Source of the DNA: Hydractinia symbiolongicarpus
Lineage: Eukaryota > Cnidaria > Hydrozoa > Anthoathecata > Hydractiniidae
Assembly: GCF_029227915.1 (NCBI RefSeq)
Contig: NC_079889.1
Coordinates: 10,974,001-11,038,000 of the forward strand
Direction of reading: 5' to 3'
DNA length: 64,000 nt
The translations under genes and the position numbers were made by a program. Below, piece by piece: positions 24,774 through 44,140 of the stretch; the first letter of the stretch is position 1, and every line of letters begins with the position of its first letter. The notes beneath the pieces were generated by a model. That model worked only from the letters and a program-made list of their open reading frames with translations, was not told the DNA's origin and did no database searches.

Positions 24774-26129
24774 ATGATAAGTAGACTAGAGAGAAAGATG
24801 GATGCAGATTTTATGCACTTGGAGTTTCTTGATAAACGAATTCGCAAACCACTTGGATCAAATGCGAATCAAAACGATGCAACTTTTCAAATTGGCAACG
24901 AAGATGCTAGTATTGGTCCCTATAAAACCAATCGAAAATTAGTGATCTCAAGCAGCAACCAAAATGAATCTACCTTTCAAATTGGACATGAAGATGCAAA
25001 TATTGGTCCTTCACGTACAAGTAAAAAAGTTTTTCAAATTACATCAAATGAGCATCCACCATATGGGGTTGATGCCAAAGAAGTTTCATTCAAATCACCT
25101 ATTGGAGAGGTTAAATCCCCATTTAAGTTAGAAAAAACCAATGCTGCCAAGCTAACATCTGCACAGAAACTCGTTTTTGCCGCACCTCGGCGTAATTATG
25201 ACTTTACTTACAATAAGCAACAAGCAAAAGATGCACTTTCAGAAATTAGCAAAGGCTTGTCCCCTGCTAGAGCAACAGAAAATAATTTTTCATATCAGTC
25301 AGCATCTCATTCAAATGGGCATGAAATTTCTGACAATTCTCCTACATACTATGATAGTAACAGTCAACCAAATCAACAAACCTACACTTATGGATACCAA
25401 ACTCCTTCTAGGGAACAACATTATCAAAATGCACCAGTTGCTGGAAATAGCCCTTTCTCACTAAAGCCATTAGCACGTACCTCTTCAGAACCAACTCTTA
25501 ATGTGACAGAACAAGAAGATATCTCAGTTAGAAGAGCAGGTAGTCGAAAACCTGATCCAGTTTCATATCACAAAACATCTTACTTTCAGTCTGTCTCCGA
25601 AGCAGAAAAGAACAGAAATGCAATGCGATCCCCTCCCTTAAATAGTGGTTATTACAGCGATGACGACCATTACATTACGCCAAAGCAAGCTCAAAAGCTA
25701 ACTTATGAAACACCTGCACCAAAAAAACGTGAACGGATACTTTCTCAAGATGCTTACAAACAGTTTCATCACTCCAATATTGTCATCACGCAACCTGGAC
25801 CATCACCAGGATATCGTTCACCTCCAGTTGATCATAACAATGACCGTGCTTTACGTACATCTAGATTTGTTGCTACTTCTCCATCACATAGTGATTATGG
25901 AAATTATAATGTGTCTACAACCCAAAATGTACCCATGGCAGGTGTCCCTTCCTCTCGTGGAGATGCTGTAGCCCACAGTATGGGTTACAATTATAACGAT
26001 CTTATTTCACCACGTGGTTCTGTTGGTGGAAATTCTGATGATACTATGTCACAGATGGAAGAAGCCTTTGATAATTTTTCAATTCACTCGTATTCAAGTA
26101 GAGGTAGAAACCAGAACAAGTTTTCCAAG
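24774..26129 (+). CDS. Large low-complexity coding exon, in phase with dihydropyrimidinase
   Basis: An open frame of about 452 residues in AT-rich DNA; I do not recognise the protein. It is rich in N, S, Q, Y and P and has no hydrophobic segment, so it is probably disordered. Near the N-terminus two diverged copies of about 28 residues follow each other, centred on TFQIGNEDASIGP and TFQIGHEDANIGP. The first in-frame ATG after an upstream stop is 24774; 24798 is an alternative. The frame ends FSKVY-stop at 26138, but TCCAAG|GTATAT at 26129/26130 is a phase-0 donor matching the phase-0 acceptor at 28526. It could therefore be an N-terminal extension of the enzyme, reminiscent in layout only of long CRMP isoforms. 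A separate single-exon gene is the alternative. Confidence 0.65.
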
Positions 26130-28525
26130 GTATATTAAAGTGATATAATTCATTCATTTAATTTTACTGCTATTTAACGCTTAATAATATCTGACTCTGT
26201 GTGAAGGTAAGTTGAAAGATACTGCTATTTCTGCATTTGAATCTATCAAACTATAAGAACCAAAAAACATACACTTTTTCTTTTAATAAGAATATTCTTG
26301 ATAAGAATATCAGGCTTGGAATTTAGGTTAAAACAGGTCTATTGTTTAGAACCATAGAGAAATAGATATTTGATCAGCTTGTTTAGAATTTTGATGTTCT
26401 TTTAAAAACGTGCGTAGCACGAGTCTGTGTTGTAAAGGCACTTCCATTGCGATAAAGATAATTTTCTATAAACATTGCAGCAATCATTTTCTACTTTTTA
26501 TCATTCTAAATCTTTGTTTATACAATTGATAAAAAGTTTGTGACAAAGTTATTTTTTGTTATTTAACTTCACATACAAGGCAGTTTCAATTTTCAGCTTA
26601 GTTATTTACTTTCGGTGTTTTTGTATAGGAACTGTTGCCTTCAACCCTGAAAATGATATTTTAGAAATTGTCCATTTTTCAGTTCTTTCTCAAAATGGGC
26701 AAACAGCATCACATGGCTTGTGCTCTGCAGCCAATAGCCTTCAAAAGTTCTACTTTATTGTTGTATCTACTGAGATACAACAGTAAGTTTAACACCTTAT
26801 TATAATTTATTACATTGTCATTTTTACTACTTGACAAATAAATTTACTTACTTTTACTTAATCTTTGACAGTAGTGTAGGCCGATTAACCAACGTCAAAA
26901 ATGCACCAACTGCACTATTCATTCATTTGCAAAAACTTGTTTATGTTTAAAAATATGTTCTGTAATGCAGAACGTGATTCTGAGAACTTTAAATTTACAC
27001 AGTTTTTTAAAATATAGGATGTAAAAATAAATTCTGTTTTCTACACAAATTTGATTATGTCTAATTCTCTATAAATGAACGTAGCATGCAGGAAATAAAT
27101 AATAAAAAGAGTTGTCATTCTTGTTGTGATATGTATCAGACTATCACATGGAATTATCTGATAGAGAACCTAGAACATGTAATCACATCGTATGGCTGCA
27201 AAAATTTGTGCTTCTTTTGCACCTAACATAAAAATAAATTTAATAATATACATAACATCAGAAATTCTTGTCTCTAATTAGTGTATATCCATTATATGCA
27301 TTTTGCTTTCTCTGTTAATATCGTGTTATGATCATATTTTTCTTTCTTTAGTGTGTGCTAATTAAAAAATTTTCCGTTGCGTGAGATTATTAACACCTTT
27401 TTCTAACATTTCTGGTATTTTATCTTGTGCTATTTTTTTTATCAAGTTAATACAAAGAAATTTTTTGCTACCCTCTAATCGAATTGACACTCCTGCTCTT
27501 ATCTGAGTTTTAATTAGTCTTTATTGTTTGACAAATTAATTAATTTATTGTTATGTTTATTTATGGGAGCTGAATCACACTTCAATCTTGATAAAGTTGA
27601 CCAGACAACTTTTAAACAACGAGAGTGTCTGCCTGACCTTGAAAAAAACAAGAACTAGTGCTTATAGAAAGATATTGTGTTTATACTTTTCAGTTAAGGT
27701 TTAAATGATCAGGATTGCCATTCTCGTATCTTTTTACATGACCTTATTTTTTACCTATATATGTACTTTTTCGTGTCTGTGCTTTAGAACCCTAAAATAT
27801 CACAAATTATAGTAAAAAATCATGAAAAACACCAGAGATGTCAGGAAAAATCCTGCAAACTCGACATCTTAACAAGTTCTACCTATAAGTTATAGCAACA
27901 TAATTTTCCTTTTAAGCACGACAGCCTTACCCTGTTTTTTTTTCTTACACACAAACAGGAAACATTTTCGAGGTCGGCCAAGTTCTGAAGCATGGTTAGA
28001 AAATAAAAATTGAAATGAATTATGTGCTAATTTAACAGTTTGATTTTGCTGAAGTATGAAAGAAACTCTTTTAACTAAAAAAGTAAGAATGTGTATTTGA
28101 AAATTAAAATTCTAAAAAGCTTTTCTTTAATATTTTTTTCTTTTCTTTTTATTTTGTCTGGTCCAGTATTATAAGGTTATTATTTCTTTTTTGCAAACTT
28201 TGTCTTTATAAAACATTTACATATATATTTTTTATATATATATTCTTATATATATATTATTTTTCATTTCATTTTATAATCATGGCAATAAAATATTTTA
28301 AGTTCTTATTATCCAATATGACATCATGAATTCTAAATGTAGCTTTTTTAGGTAAGTTTGTATGCTATAGAACTTTAGTTCAAACTATATAATTCCTTTG
28401 GATGCCCTGTAAAATATTATAAACATATAAATTTAGGTATTCTAACAATATTCTGTTTATTTTTGGAATGTTATCTTTCTTGTATTTTTATTTTTCTCTT
28501 GTATTTTTCTTTCTCTTTCTTGTAG

Positions 28526-35398
<6,873 letters not shown>

Positions 35399-36250
35399 AG
35401 ATGGATTTGATTGGCTTGTTTCAAGGTATGACTTTTGTCGCTTTGTTGGAAAAGTTTTGTCTAAGATTTTGTTACCTTTCAAATTTTATTTTTGACGAAT
35501 TATTTTTCATTTTTTATTTTTTTTCATTTCAGATTCAAGTGGACATATATCAACCTTATGCATACAACACAAACTAGAGAGAACCAAGAAGCAGATATTT
35601 TTGTAATGATATAGTCACGTGATTTAATAAGAAATCCACTTTGCTTTTTGGCAAGTATTGGATCATGAATCATAGATACGCCAATCGTAACGTTTTTCTA
35701 AAATCACTTTGCGCTGCAGAAATACCGTAATACTCGATTAAGCCTCCCGGGGGATTCTTATTTGTCATTAATATTTGACAGAATGTGGAGGTTTATTTAA
35801 ATTATTTTTTAAAATATTAGTGTCCACGTTAGTGTCCAAGGTAGTTACTTACATAAAAATATCTGAGCATTATCATGGAATGTATTTTTCCTCTAAAATA
35901 ATTGTTGTATATTCGAAGGTGGGGCCTAAAGAGGTTAGGACTTATTTGTAGAGAGTGGGAAGGTCTTATTCGAAATTCACGGCAAAGCATTTTGTTGTCA
36001 CGAAGTTATATGTTTCGAACACTGTTGCGAATTTTTGTTATTTTTAAAAACCGAGGGGTTTTGTTTTTCTTTAGTTCTTTGTTATGATTGCTTAAAAATA
36101 TATATTTTTGTAATCCTTTGATATATCACGTGTCTGCTGTTTTTATTTGACTTTTTTATATTACCAGGAAACTGCATAAATTAAATACGTAAAATTCAAA
36201 TTAAAAAATGATTGTTTTATGTAATTACGGTCCTCTTTATACTAAAAGTA

Positions 36251-36641
36251 GGTTTCCATACGACTGCATTTTCCGCTCAAGCGGAAAAAGCTTCGGGAGC
36301 ATTTCCGTAAAATGATCCTTTTCGCGAGTTTTTCTCCAAAAGTTGAACTCGTTCAACTTCATTAGCGCGTAGTTAAATTCATAAACTAACAAATAATAAC
36401 TTTCCCCTTTTTCATGAAAAGGTTTTCTCATCTTCCTTAGTTGTTGTTTCCTGTTACGTCTTTTTTAAGTCGCTGCCATAAAAACAATGTTATTATTTTT
36501 AAATTTCGTAGTTAAAGTCTTTTCTGTTTACGGCAGCCATTTTATTCTGAACATCTTTTCTCTCAAGCGGAAATTGATTTCCATTAAGTTCAACCTCAAG
36601 AGAAAATACGCTCGAGCGGAAAATGCGTTCGTATAGAAACC
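36251..36641. mobile_element. TA-flanked MITE with about 30-bp TIRs
   Basis: Left GGTTTCCATACGACTGCATT and right, inverted, GGTTTCTATACGAACGCATT continue into TTCCGCTC on both sides. TA lies next to each end (36249-36250, 36642-36643), as for Tc1/mariner-type insertions. The interior is non-coding. Confidence 0.75.
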
Positions 36642-37292
36642 TACCTCACCCCGGTTAATGCTTCGCGGGTTTGGGCTTTATTAAGCGGCCCCACACGACA
36701 CTCCTATGTACAGGTTGCCCAACTTCGTCCCCAGGGCTCACTACGTTCATAATATTCTGACAGAACAATGTTCGTTTTGCAGACCCGATATAAAAAGAGA
36801 ACAGGCACTAGGTCTTGCTCGTAATGTATGGCATTTGTCTATGAATTCGCGACCTTTAATGTTCGGGTTTGCGGGAATAATTTTGTTCAGGGAGGGCTGC
36901 CACTAAGTCAGGGAAATTAGGGAACTTTTGTGTTGTTTACCTTATAATTTTGATGTTTTATGTATTCAAAGTTCACCACATATAGCTGGTCTGGGTATCC
37001 ATGGGGAATGTTTATCCTAAGTATTCTGAGTTTTAGTCAATGAAAAAAGCCTGTTTCACATCCTGATATTCGTGCTTGCGCTAGCGAAAAAAGTCCTGAG
37101 AACTAGATTGTGATTTTATCCGCTTCACATCGCGTATTATAACTATCAGCTGTCTCACAGTATAAATATCAGCTCAACCTGACCTCCAGTTTTTATTACG
37201 TATGTCACCACGCAAAAGACTTTGAGAACGAGGTTGATTTCTGGTAGATACCACACTAATGCTCTTCATATGAGTCGCTTGTATACAATTCT

Positions 37293-37423
37293 CCAACCTC
37301 ATACCCAGGCTATATTGTCTTTTTTACATTGGTATAAAAAGACTAACCACTCTCTGATGTCCTGATATTAAAACGTCCCATCCCAAATTATTAAAAAGAC
37401 AAAGAATCCTGAGAATGAGGTTG
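37293..37423. mobile_element. CCTCGT-type MITE, degraded
   Basis: CAACCTCATACCCAGG at the left and CCTGAGAATGAGGTTG at the right are inverted ends; a TTTTTAC-rich middle has a weak inner inverted pair. Confidence 0.6.
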
Positions 37424-38021
37424 CACACTTTTTTGGATTTTCTTCTAGTCCCACAAACAAAACAACAACAAGCGTTTTTCAACAAAGTTCCTTCAAATTA
37501 AGGTTAGCTACGACGGTTTTTTATGTGAAAGAAACACGGTCGTATAAAAATATGTTATTGCGGAAATAGTTTCTGAAAATTCATCGTTAGCACCTCCTAA
37601 TAATCTAAATTCTGGCGCAACAAACTATATATATATACTATTAACCTCAAAATCGCTGGATTCATGATTTTTTTAACGGGAAAAGGAAAGGACATCCATT
37701 GTGTCTCAGCTATGATATTTTAATAGAATGGAAAAACGTTTTATAAATAACTTTAGGGCGTTCAATATGCTTCAAGTAATGATTTGAGAAATGAAAAATA
37801 GAAAAAAAATATAACCCGCATAGACATAGACAAAAAAGGCGCTGCGTTTCCCGTTCTATCTGTTTTCCCAAAAGTCCCTTTGCTTTTTCCGCCCCTCCGC
37901 TCGGCCTACCTTATCGGTGTCCGGAAAATAAGAATAAACTGGATTGTGGGAAGCCTTAAGTTCGGAACCAACGTGAGACGAATTCTTTTTAACAGCAGTC
38001 ACATTAAAGCCGGCAAGATGT

Positions 38022-38033
38022 CTGAGCAGGTTC
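38022..38033 (+). CDS. RPS11: Candidate first coding exon of RPS11
   Basis: ATG TCT GAG CAG then GT. Joined in phase 0 to the exon at 46917 this gives [12 protein letters not shown], the expected RPS11 N-terminus. A pyrimidine-rich stretch precedes it, with possible TOP-like starts near 37883 or 37988. Against it, the donor CAG|GTTCTT is weak beyond GT, and the implied intron is 8.9 kb, long for a ribosomal protein gene. That intron would hold the whole Kolobok/LINE/SINE nest. I found no better start between 38 and 46.9 kb. Confidence 0.35.
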
Positions 38034-38211
38034 TTATTTTTAGTATTTTTGACTTATTTTGATGATTTTTTAAGTTTTCTATGATACCCCCCCCCTGTAT
38101 TCCATCATGCAAAGTTTATTATATGCAGTACAGGTCACTGTAATGGGGCTTAACTTGTTGGAATTGGTCCAAACATTTTTATCCTAAAAAAATTCATTTT
38201 AATAACACAAC

Positions 38212-38661
38212 GTTTGGTCTAGCGGATAATCCGCCAACTCTGTGAAAAAAACACATTTAACGTCCTTATAACCATATCGTCAACATATGGGTTATTTCAA
38301 ACTTTATCGTAGCGCTATCTGTCGCGAACTGTTCAGGGGGTGGGGTTGTAAAGAAAAAAAACATTTATTAGTGGACAAATAACCCGGATCTGACATGAAC
38401 TATCATCCAATAAAGCCGTGATAGATCCTTCAACTCCGTGAAATTTGAAAAACGCGTTTTCTTGCTTTCTGACTAGCAAAAATAATTTAAAAATTAAAAT
38501 ATTCATTAGAAAACATTCTAGACTCATTGGGCCCTCAGAAAAGGTATAAATTCATACATTAAAAATGGTAGACAGAGCTGTGGTAAGTTGTTGTAGGCTT
38601 CGAAAGCAGTTTCACGGAGTTATCGGATTCACGGAGTTGGCGGATCATACGCTAAAGTACC
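38212..38661. mobile_element. Foldback element with ATCCGCCAACTC arms
   Basis: Left AATCCGCCAACTCTGTGAAA and right, inverted, GATCCGCCAACTCCGTGAA, with outer TAGCG blocks on both sides. The right side holds a second TTCACGGAGTTATCGG copy. It is non-coding; the ends are approximate. Confidence 0.5.
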
Positions 38662-39635
38662 CTTCCACAATCCTTGCAAAAAGCTTATATCTATTTTCAT
38701 AATCTAATAACCACAAATTAATTATTTCTCAGTGTGTTCTTTTGGCATGCCCTCACCATTACAAATTCTTAATTTATGTCGGCTTTTTCAGCATTGCTGA
38801 CCCAAAGCCGATCTACATGGATTCAAGGACAGTTTTTTTATGCCGCCCTATATATGTGCCAAGGTTGGCATGCTGAGAAAGCTTTATAATGTCTACAGAA
38901 TCAACCTTGTTTTGAAGGATGTAAAAAAATATTCGCTTTGTTGCTCCCATAATGTTTGTTATAGATGTTTACTTTTCAGCAGTAAGCTCTTTGGCTCTGG
39001 CATTCATTTAAAGTCCTAAGAATGCCTTCTTGTGAAGATATAGCTTAACTTTCCTTCACCTAGCGCACCAATCTTTTTTCCTGTCATGCATATGTCAAAA
39101 CCGAAATAGTTTACCACTGAAAATATACACAACGAAATTCTATCGCCTCCTTATTAGCAAGAAGCTGTGAAAATAGTCTGCATATTGTAACATATGTAGT
39201 ATGGTACACAAACTCTCCTGTAATTATGCCTGTATTTTAAACTTTACTTAAAATCTACATCTTAGTTATTTCAGACCTTAGAAATCAACTTGCCGGTCTA
39301 AGAGAAACAAGTCAAAGTTGTCAATGAATAGGAAGAATAACATGCCTGCAAAAGATATTAGTTGAGATAAATTTTCAATTTAAACAGCAAAGAAGAATAT
39401 AACGTGCTGTAAATCGACTTTGCAGACCTCATTTTCTTAACAGATAACATACCAGTTCCACCGGTATAGTCTTTAGTAGGCCAACATCAGTGGTCGTTTT
39501 AGGACTGGGGCAGGCAGGCAGGTCTTCTTTAACTTGTGTGACCCCCCCTAACAGTCTTGAAATGCGGTTTAATAAACTTTAAAAATGTTTATTGAAGTGG
39601 CAGACACTGCTTCCTCTGGTAGAATGTTTCATTCA

Positions 39636-39665
39636 TTAAAGGGATCCCGAGGTGTCTACACAAGT
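39636..39665 (+). repeat. Left TTAA plus terminal inverted repeat of Kolobok element
   Basis: TTAA followed by 26 bases identical to the reverse complement of 44141-44166. The tip contains a GGGATCCC palindrome. Confidence 0.93.
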
Positions 39666-39929
39666 AATGCTTATGCAACTCAAAACATTCAAAGAAATAT
39701 AGTAGAGAAAGTCTTTTTAGCCAAATCAATATTATGTAGAAGATATATCCATGTTTACCTCGTAAAAACAGCAGCGCTCGCCTCCATTTTGTTGTGATTA
39801 TATTTCGGTAAAATTCAACTCTAGCGTCCAGTCTTTTTTCCATGGGTCAAAGTTGTGACGCGCCAGTTCAGTATCAAAAGCGCGCGAAATACATAATACA
39901 CAAGAAAATCGTTTCGTTAATGCAGCAAA

Positions 39930-40863
39930 ATGTCTGTAAATCCTTACCAGTTTGAACCACAAAAAAAGGTTGTTAACAATTCCAACAATGATAGTGATGA
40001 TAGTTGGGAAGATGTTCCCGACTGTCCAGAAGAAGTTAGAGAGCAAGAGCCTCGTATCAATCGCCTAGACGTCGAACCATCCTCATGGTGTAAATGTTCG
40101 TTTTGCTGTACGATGCCTGTGAGTCGTGAATGTTTATGCTGCACAGAAATCGACGAAATAAAGTTGAGATATATTTCTGGTGGTATGATTCTGTATAATT
40201 GATTAGTGTGCATATTTTGTTGAATGAATAACTAAGAAATTTTTATATGCTCGATCCCAGGACCTGTATGAGACAGGCCTCTAGATCTAGTTTGTAAATT
40301 TTCCCAATTTGTTTTTTTTCTAGATTATACATGCGTAACTCAGCATGAAAGTTTCGATGCTGTGTGTTTAAATCCACATGTTTTATGGACCGCTATGGTT
40401 AGTTTGAATGACAGGGAAGGTGCATGGCTACCTTGCATAGACAATATACCGAATCGGTAAAAATATATATTATTCTCAAACATAGATCTCATACAAAATG
40501 TTTCTCAACACGCTCAACAAAATACAAAACAACAAAATAACTCTATTTATATCTCAAAAAACTATACTCAACTTATGTACATGCAAAAATATACATTTAA
40601 TGAACCTCATCCCCAGGCCTTTTTCTCGTTTTAGGACTTATCGCTACGCAGCGTATCGACAGTTTTCTTGGTTTGTTTATACAAAACTTGGAAGACATGT
40701 TCGTAGAATCATTCCCGCTTGTGTGGTTTCAAAAATTAGAAAAAAATTTCCAGAAGAAAATGGAATTTATGTGAATTTCGATGGCGACGATGAGGGAGCA
40801 GACGGGATGTCTGAAATTATCCAGGCGTGGGAGTACATGACGAGCGAAGAACAGAACAGATAG
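39930..40863 (+). CDS. Stand-alone P2X7 ballast-domain protein carried by the transposon
   Basis: Three exons, 39930-40182, 40324-40456 and 40635-40863, join in phase to 204 residues. An acidic N-terminus (residues 20-48) precedes a Cys cluster (C54, C56, C59, C60, C68, C70, C71). Later come HVLWTAMVSL (about 103-112) and the hallmark block TYRYAAYRQF (130-139), then IIPACVVSKIRKKFP and an acidic C-terminus. These are the features of the zinc-binding cytoplasmic ballast domain of vertebrate P2X7 receptors, which also exists as channel-free proteins in other animals. No membrane helix is present, so it is not an ion channel. It lies inside the Kolobok element, tail-to-tail with the transposase, 118 bp apart. 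A role in transposition is possible but not shown. Intron 2 contains part of a CCTCGT-type repeat. Confidence 0.88.
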
Positions 40864-40981
40864 AGCCCTTAACACAAACGCCTATTCGACTGAATTTGTG
40901 AACTTAGAACCCAGGACGTTTTTCAAATTTGATAGAATTAAATCGCTTCCCCCAAAACCTTTTCTAAATTACATGTATATA

Positions 40982-43711
40982 TCATGTTTTAAATCTCGCC
41001 ATTTTCGTTTTCTTCTCAATTATTTCATCTCGGCTTGCTCTTTCTTTTGGTGCCATGATTCGCTTTCTCGACCTGTGTTTTTCACGTTTCGCCGCTCGTT
41101 TGTATGCACCTATCATCATGACCTTCAAGTATTCATAATTTTTTTTCTCAAATACTGTTCTAGCGATTAACTTCTTCGTTGGTTTGCGCCAAGCAATTTT
41201 GAAGCGTGGTTTCCCAAGCTGTTCACCAGATTGAATAATTGCTTGAGTTCGCTGGCAGTTGAAGTTATTATCCAAAGCAGCCAGATAAGCACCCATGACC
41301 ATATGATCGTGCTGAAAATGGTACTGCTTAGGAATATACTTCAACAAAAGGTTGTTAAAAACTTCCACATTCGTTGTGTGCACGACATCCATTAAATACT
41401 TCAAGTCATTTTTGAAGGACTTGTCTCTGACCATTGAAACTAAATATTGATGAGCTGGTGAACCCTCTAACAACCAGTTCTTACTTTTTTGTTCTTCTTT
41501 CGTAAGTGGTTCATGTTCACACCTTTTAAATTTTTTACATCCCGGCCATTCATGTTTGTTGATAGTGTGATAGATGATTGACTGAAATTTTTCATAGATA
41601 AGGTCAGCATCGCCATTGGCAGTTGTAACGCTCCACCAGAAGTGGTTCACTATTGAAGGTACCCACTCTAACAAACTTTCATGACTTTTCTTTTTTGCAA
41701 TTTTATTGATTTTTTTATTTATATTTTTGGCAACGTGCCATGGATCAAATTGATGTTTGATTGTGTTGAACTCAGGGTTCACTCGCATTAGTTTGCGTAT
41801 TTGTGTGTGTTTATCTGTGGCCACAACATCCACGTGAACATCATTATTTTGCAGCTGTCGTAAAATACGAACAAACCCTTCTTTTTCCATGGCGTTTGAA
41901 TTCTTTACTTCTGTTACAGGTACCACAACAGTGTCAATAACTTTCCCGGTAAGTGTTTCCATGAACGTATAATTGCAGTACTTTGCAGAATGGCCAGGGC
42001 TATCGCATCTTCCGTCACCAACGAGAACAACGACATCACGCGATTTCAACAATTCCACCATACGTTTACGTTCGACATTCCACTTTTGTCTAACTACGAG
42101 AAAGATGAAATCACGTCGAATCTGATAATACACACTGTCAGATATGAATTTCAAATTAATCAACCATGCAAACCTCGAAATTTTTGCAAACGGTACCCCT
42201 GAAAAAGCGATTGATGTTGAAATAAATAAATTTCCCAATCCGTTTAGTGAGCCGACCATTGGTTGACTTTTCCATTCGATATTGCATTCATTGAAGCAAT
42301 TAAGTTTTAAATGCAATTGGGAACCGGTATTCATAACTTCTCTGATTTCAGATTGATCAACAGGCCCACCACACCTTGGACACCGACCGAGCAATTCAAA
42401 TAACTTACTCTCGTAAACTAGAAATACACGTTCATTTCTAATTTTCTCCTTCCAACTGACACACTCATTCTGCGAAAGATCAGATTCTGTTGCATTCTCA
42501 TTCTGTGAAGGAACATAATCACTATCAGCAGCGTCTTCACCACATTCGTCACTCGAACTTTCTGATTTATCATCCAATTCCAATTCATTATTTACAACCT
42601 CCAATTCATTATTTACAACCTCCAATTCATTATTTACACCATCCAATTCATTATTTACACCATCCAATTTATTATTTACACCATCCAATTTATTATTTAC
42701 AATTTCAACAGCAGCACTAATGACATCCTCCGCTTCATCTAAACCACTACTCTGAACACCCAAATTGTTACAAAAATTGTCAGCCACCACAGTCTCTAAC
42801 ACGTCAGTCGACACACTCTCACGATTCTGACAAACAATTTTTACGCCATCACTTTCTAAAATACCTTTCTTGGGTATTGGAAATTGTACACCTTTCGATG
42901 GATTGTTCTTTTTGAACGTTTTTGTTTGGCACCTAATACTTCTGAAGTGTCTCATCCTCGTGAGGGTAGACGCATCTCGATAATACGTCGGTTCTGTTTG
43001 CACACTGACTGTGTTGTAAGTGATGTCTGTTTGAGTTGACATATTTCTAGAACCTTGAACATCAGAATCAGCAGGCGAGAGGCTTCCAAGACTGTCAAAA
43101 TCATCAACTGGAATTGTATAAGAGTCTTGTTTTTCTAATAAGTCTGAGACAATCTGAAATTAAAAGAAAATCAAATGATAAGGCCTGGGTACTAAGGTAT
43201 ATTATATTATATATGTCACACCTTTTTATAACACAAAATGTATATGATTGGAAGGAAGATAAATAAATTTACGTATCTATATTTATCATTTTTCTCAAGA
43301 AGTTTCATATTTGATATCTCGTAATTATAAGCTGAAGACTGGTCACCAAGTTGTTATTGCAAATCACAATACCTCAGCTTGTTCTTTGACTTTCAATCTT
43401 TTTGTGGATGATGCTCTCTCAGGTGTTGGCTCAATATGAGGGAATAAGGTGGGTATTGCCCCTGGCACCAGCTTCCGAATCATTTTTTTATTTTTATTTG
43501 CTGCATACTTTTGTTGCATATCAAAAGATTTGTCGAAACAGTCTTCGGTGAAATGGGTTGAACACAAGTACCGATATTTTGGCAGTGAGGTCCGTTTGAC
43601 TTTGGCAATCCATGTTTTATTTAATTCTGGATCCTTTGGAAATTTATGATACGATACATTATCATTTAAATTAGATTGATTGTGACATTTATAAGCACAA
43701 CAGTGCGGCAT
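40982..43711 (-). CDS. Kolobok transposase (THAP + Zn ribbon + DDE)
   Basis: Two exons, 43711-43373 and 43153-40982, join in phase 0 to 836 residues. Residues 1-90 form a THAP DNA-binding domain: MPHCCAYKCHN, HKFPKDPELNKTW, CSTHF, then the PGAIPTLFP end motif. A disordered linker holds six 7-residue repeats (about 266-307). A Cys pair CPRC begins at about 371, followed by an RNase H-like core with probable catalytic residues D493 (VGDGRCDSPGH), D560 (VVATDKH) and E710 (HTTNVEVFNN). HQFDPWHVAKNI is also typical of the family. The basic C-terminal tail could be a nuclear signal. Neither exon has a stop or frameshift, so the enzyme may be functional. The internal ATG at 43042 is not the start, because the open frame and a good acceptor continue upstream to the THAP exon. 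Confidence 0.93.
42580..42705 (-). repeat. Six 21-bp tandem repeats within the transposase gene
   Basis: Units of the CCAATTCATTATTTACAAC type repeat every 21 bases and encode NNKLDGV / NNELEVV heptads. L and V fall 3-4 apart, which allows a short coiled coil. Copies differ by a few bases. Confidence 0.85.
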
Positions 43712-44140
43712 GTTTACACGTCCTCACAGCATGCGCACCACGTGAAAAAGACCGCGAAACAAATCTGAGATGAGCATATTTTTCAGAATGAGTTTCGTGG
43801 TCGTACACATGATCATAAAAGACATTTTATACAGAGAATGTTGCATCAACTTATAAAATAGGAAGACGAATGCAGTGAAGCCAGAGGGATTGTTTATAGG
43901 CTAACAGCAATTTTTTCACTCTACGCAACTGTGACGTCATAATAACTAATTTGTGGTTTTGAGTAATGAAAATAAGTTCTTCACTATTTCGAAAAGAAGT
44001 TGGACAAGAAGCAATGGCGGGAAGGAAGTAAGCGAGCGAAGCACAAACTTTTGATTAACGTTATTTGTTGAATCGATGAGTTTGAACAAAATAAATAACA
44101 AAGGTATAAATAAAATCATGTACATTTTCATATAAACCAA

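Larger units (their letters stand above)
35610..38021. other. Interval between DPYS and candidate RPS11 first exon
   Basis: No gene was recognised. It contains the DPYS 3' flank, a TA-flanked MITE at 36251-36641, two CCTCGT-type relics near 37190-37423, and a pyrimidine-rich, GC-richer stretch (37850-37920) with CTTTTTCC that could be a promoter. Confidence 0.5.
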
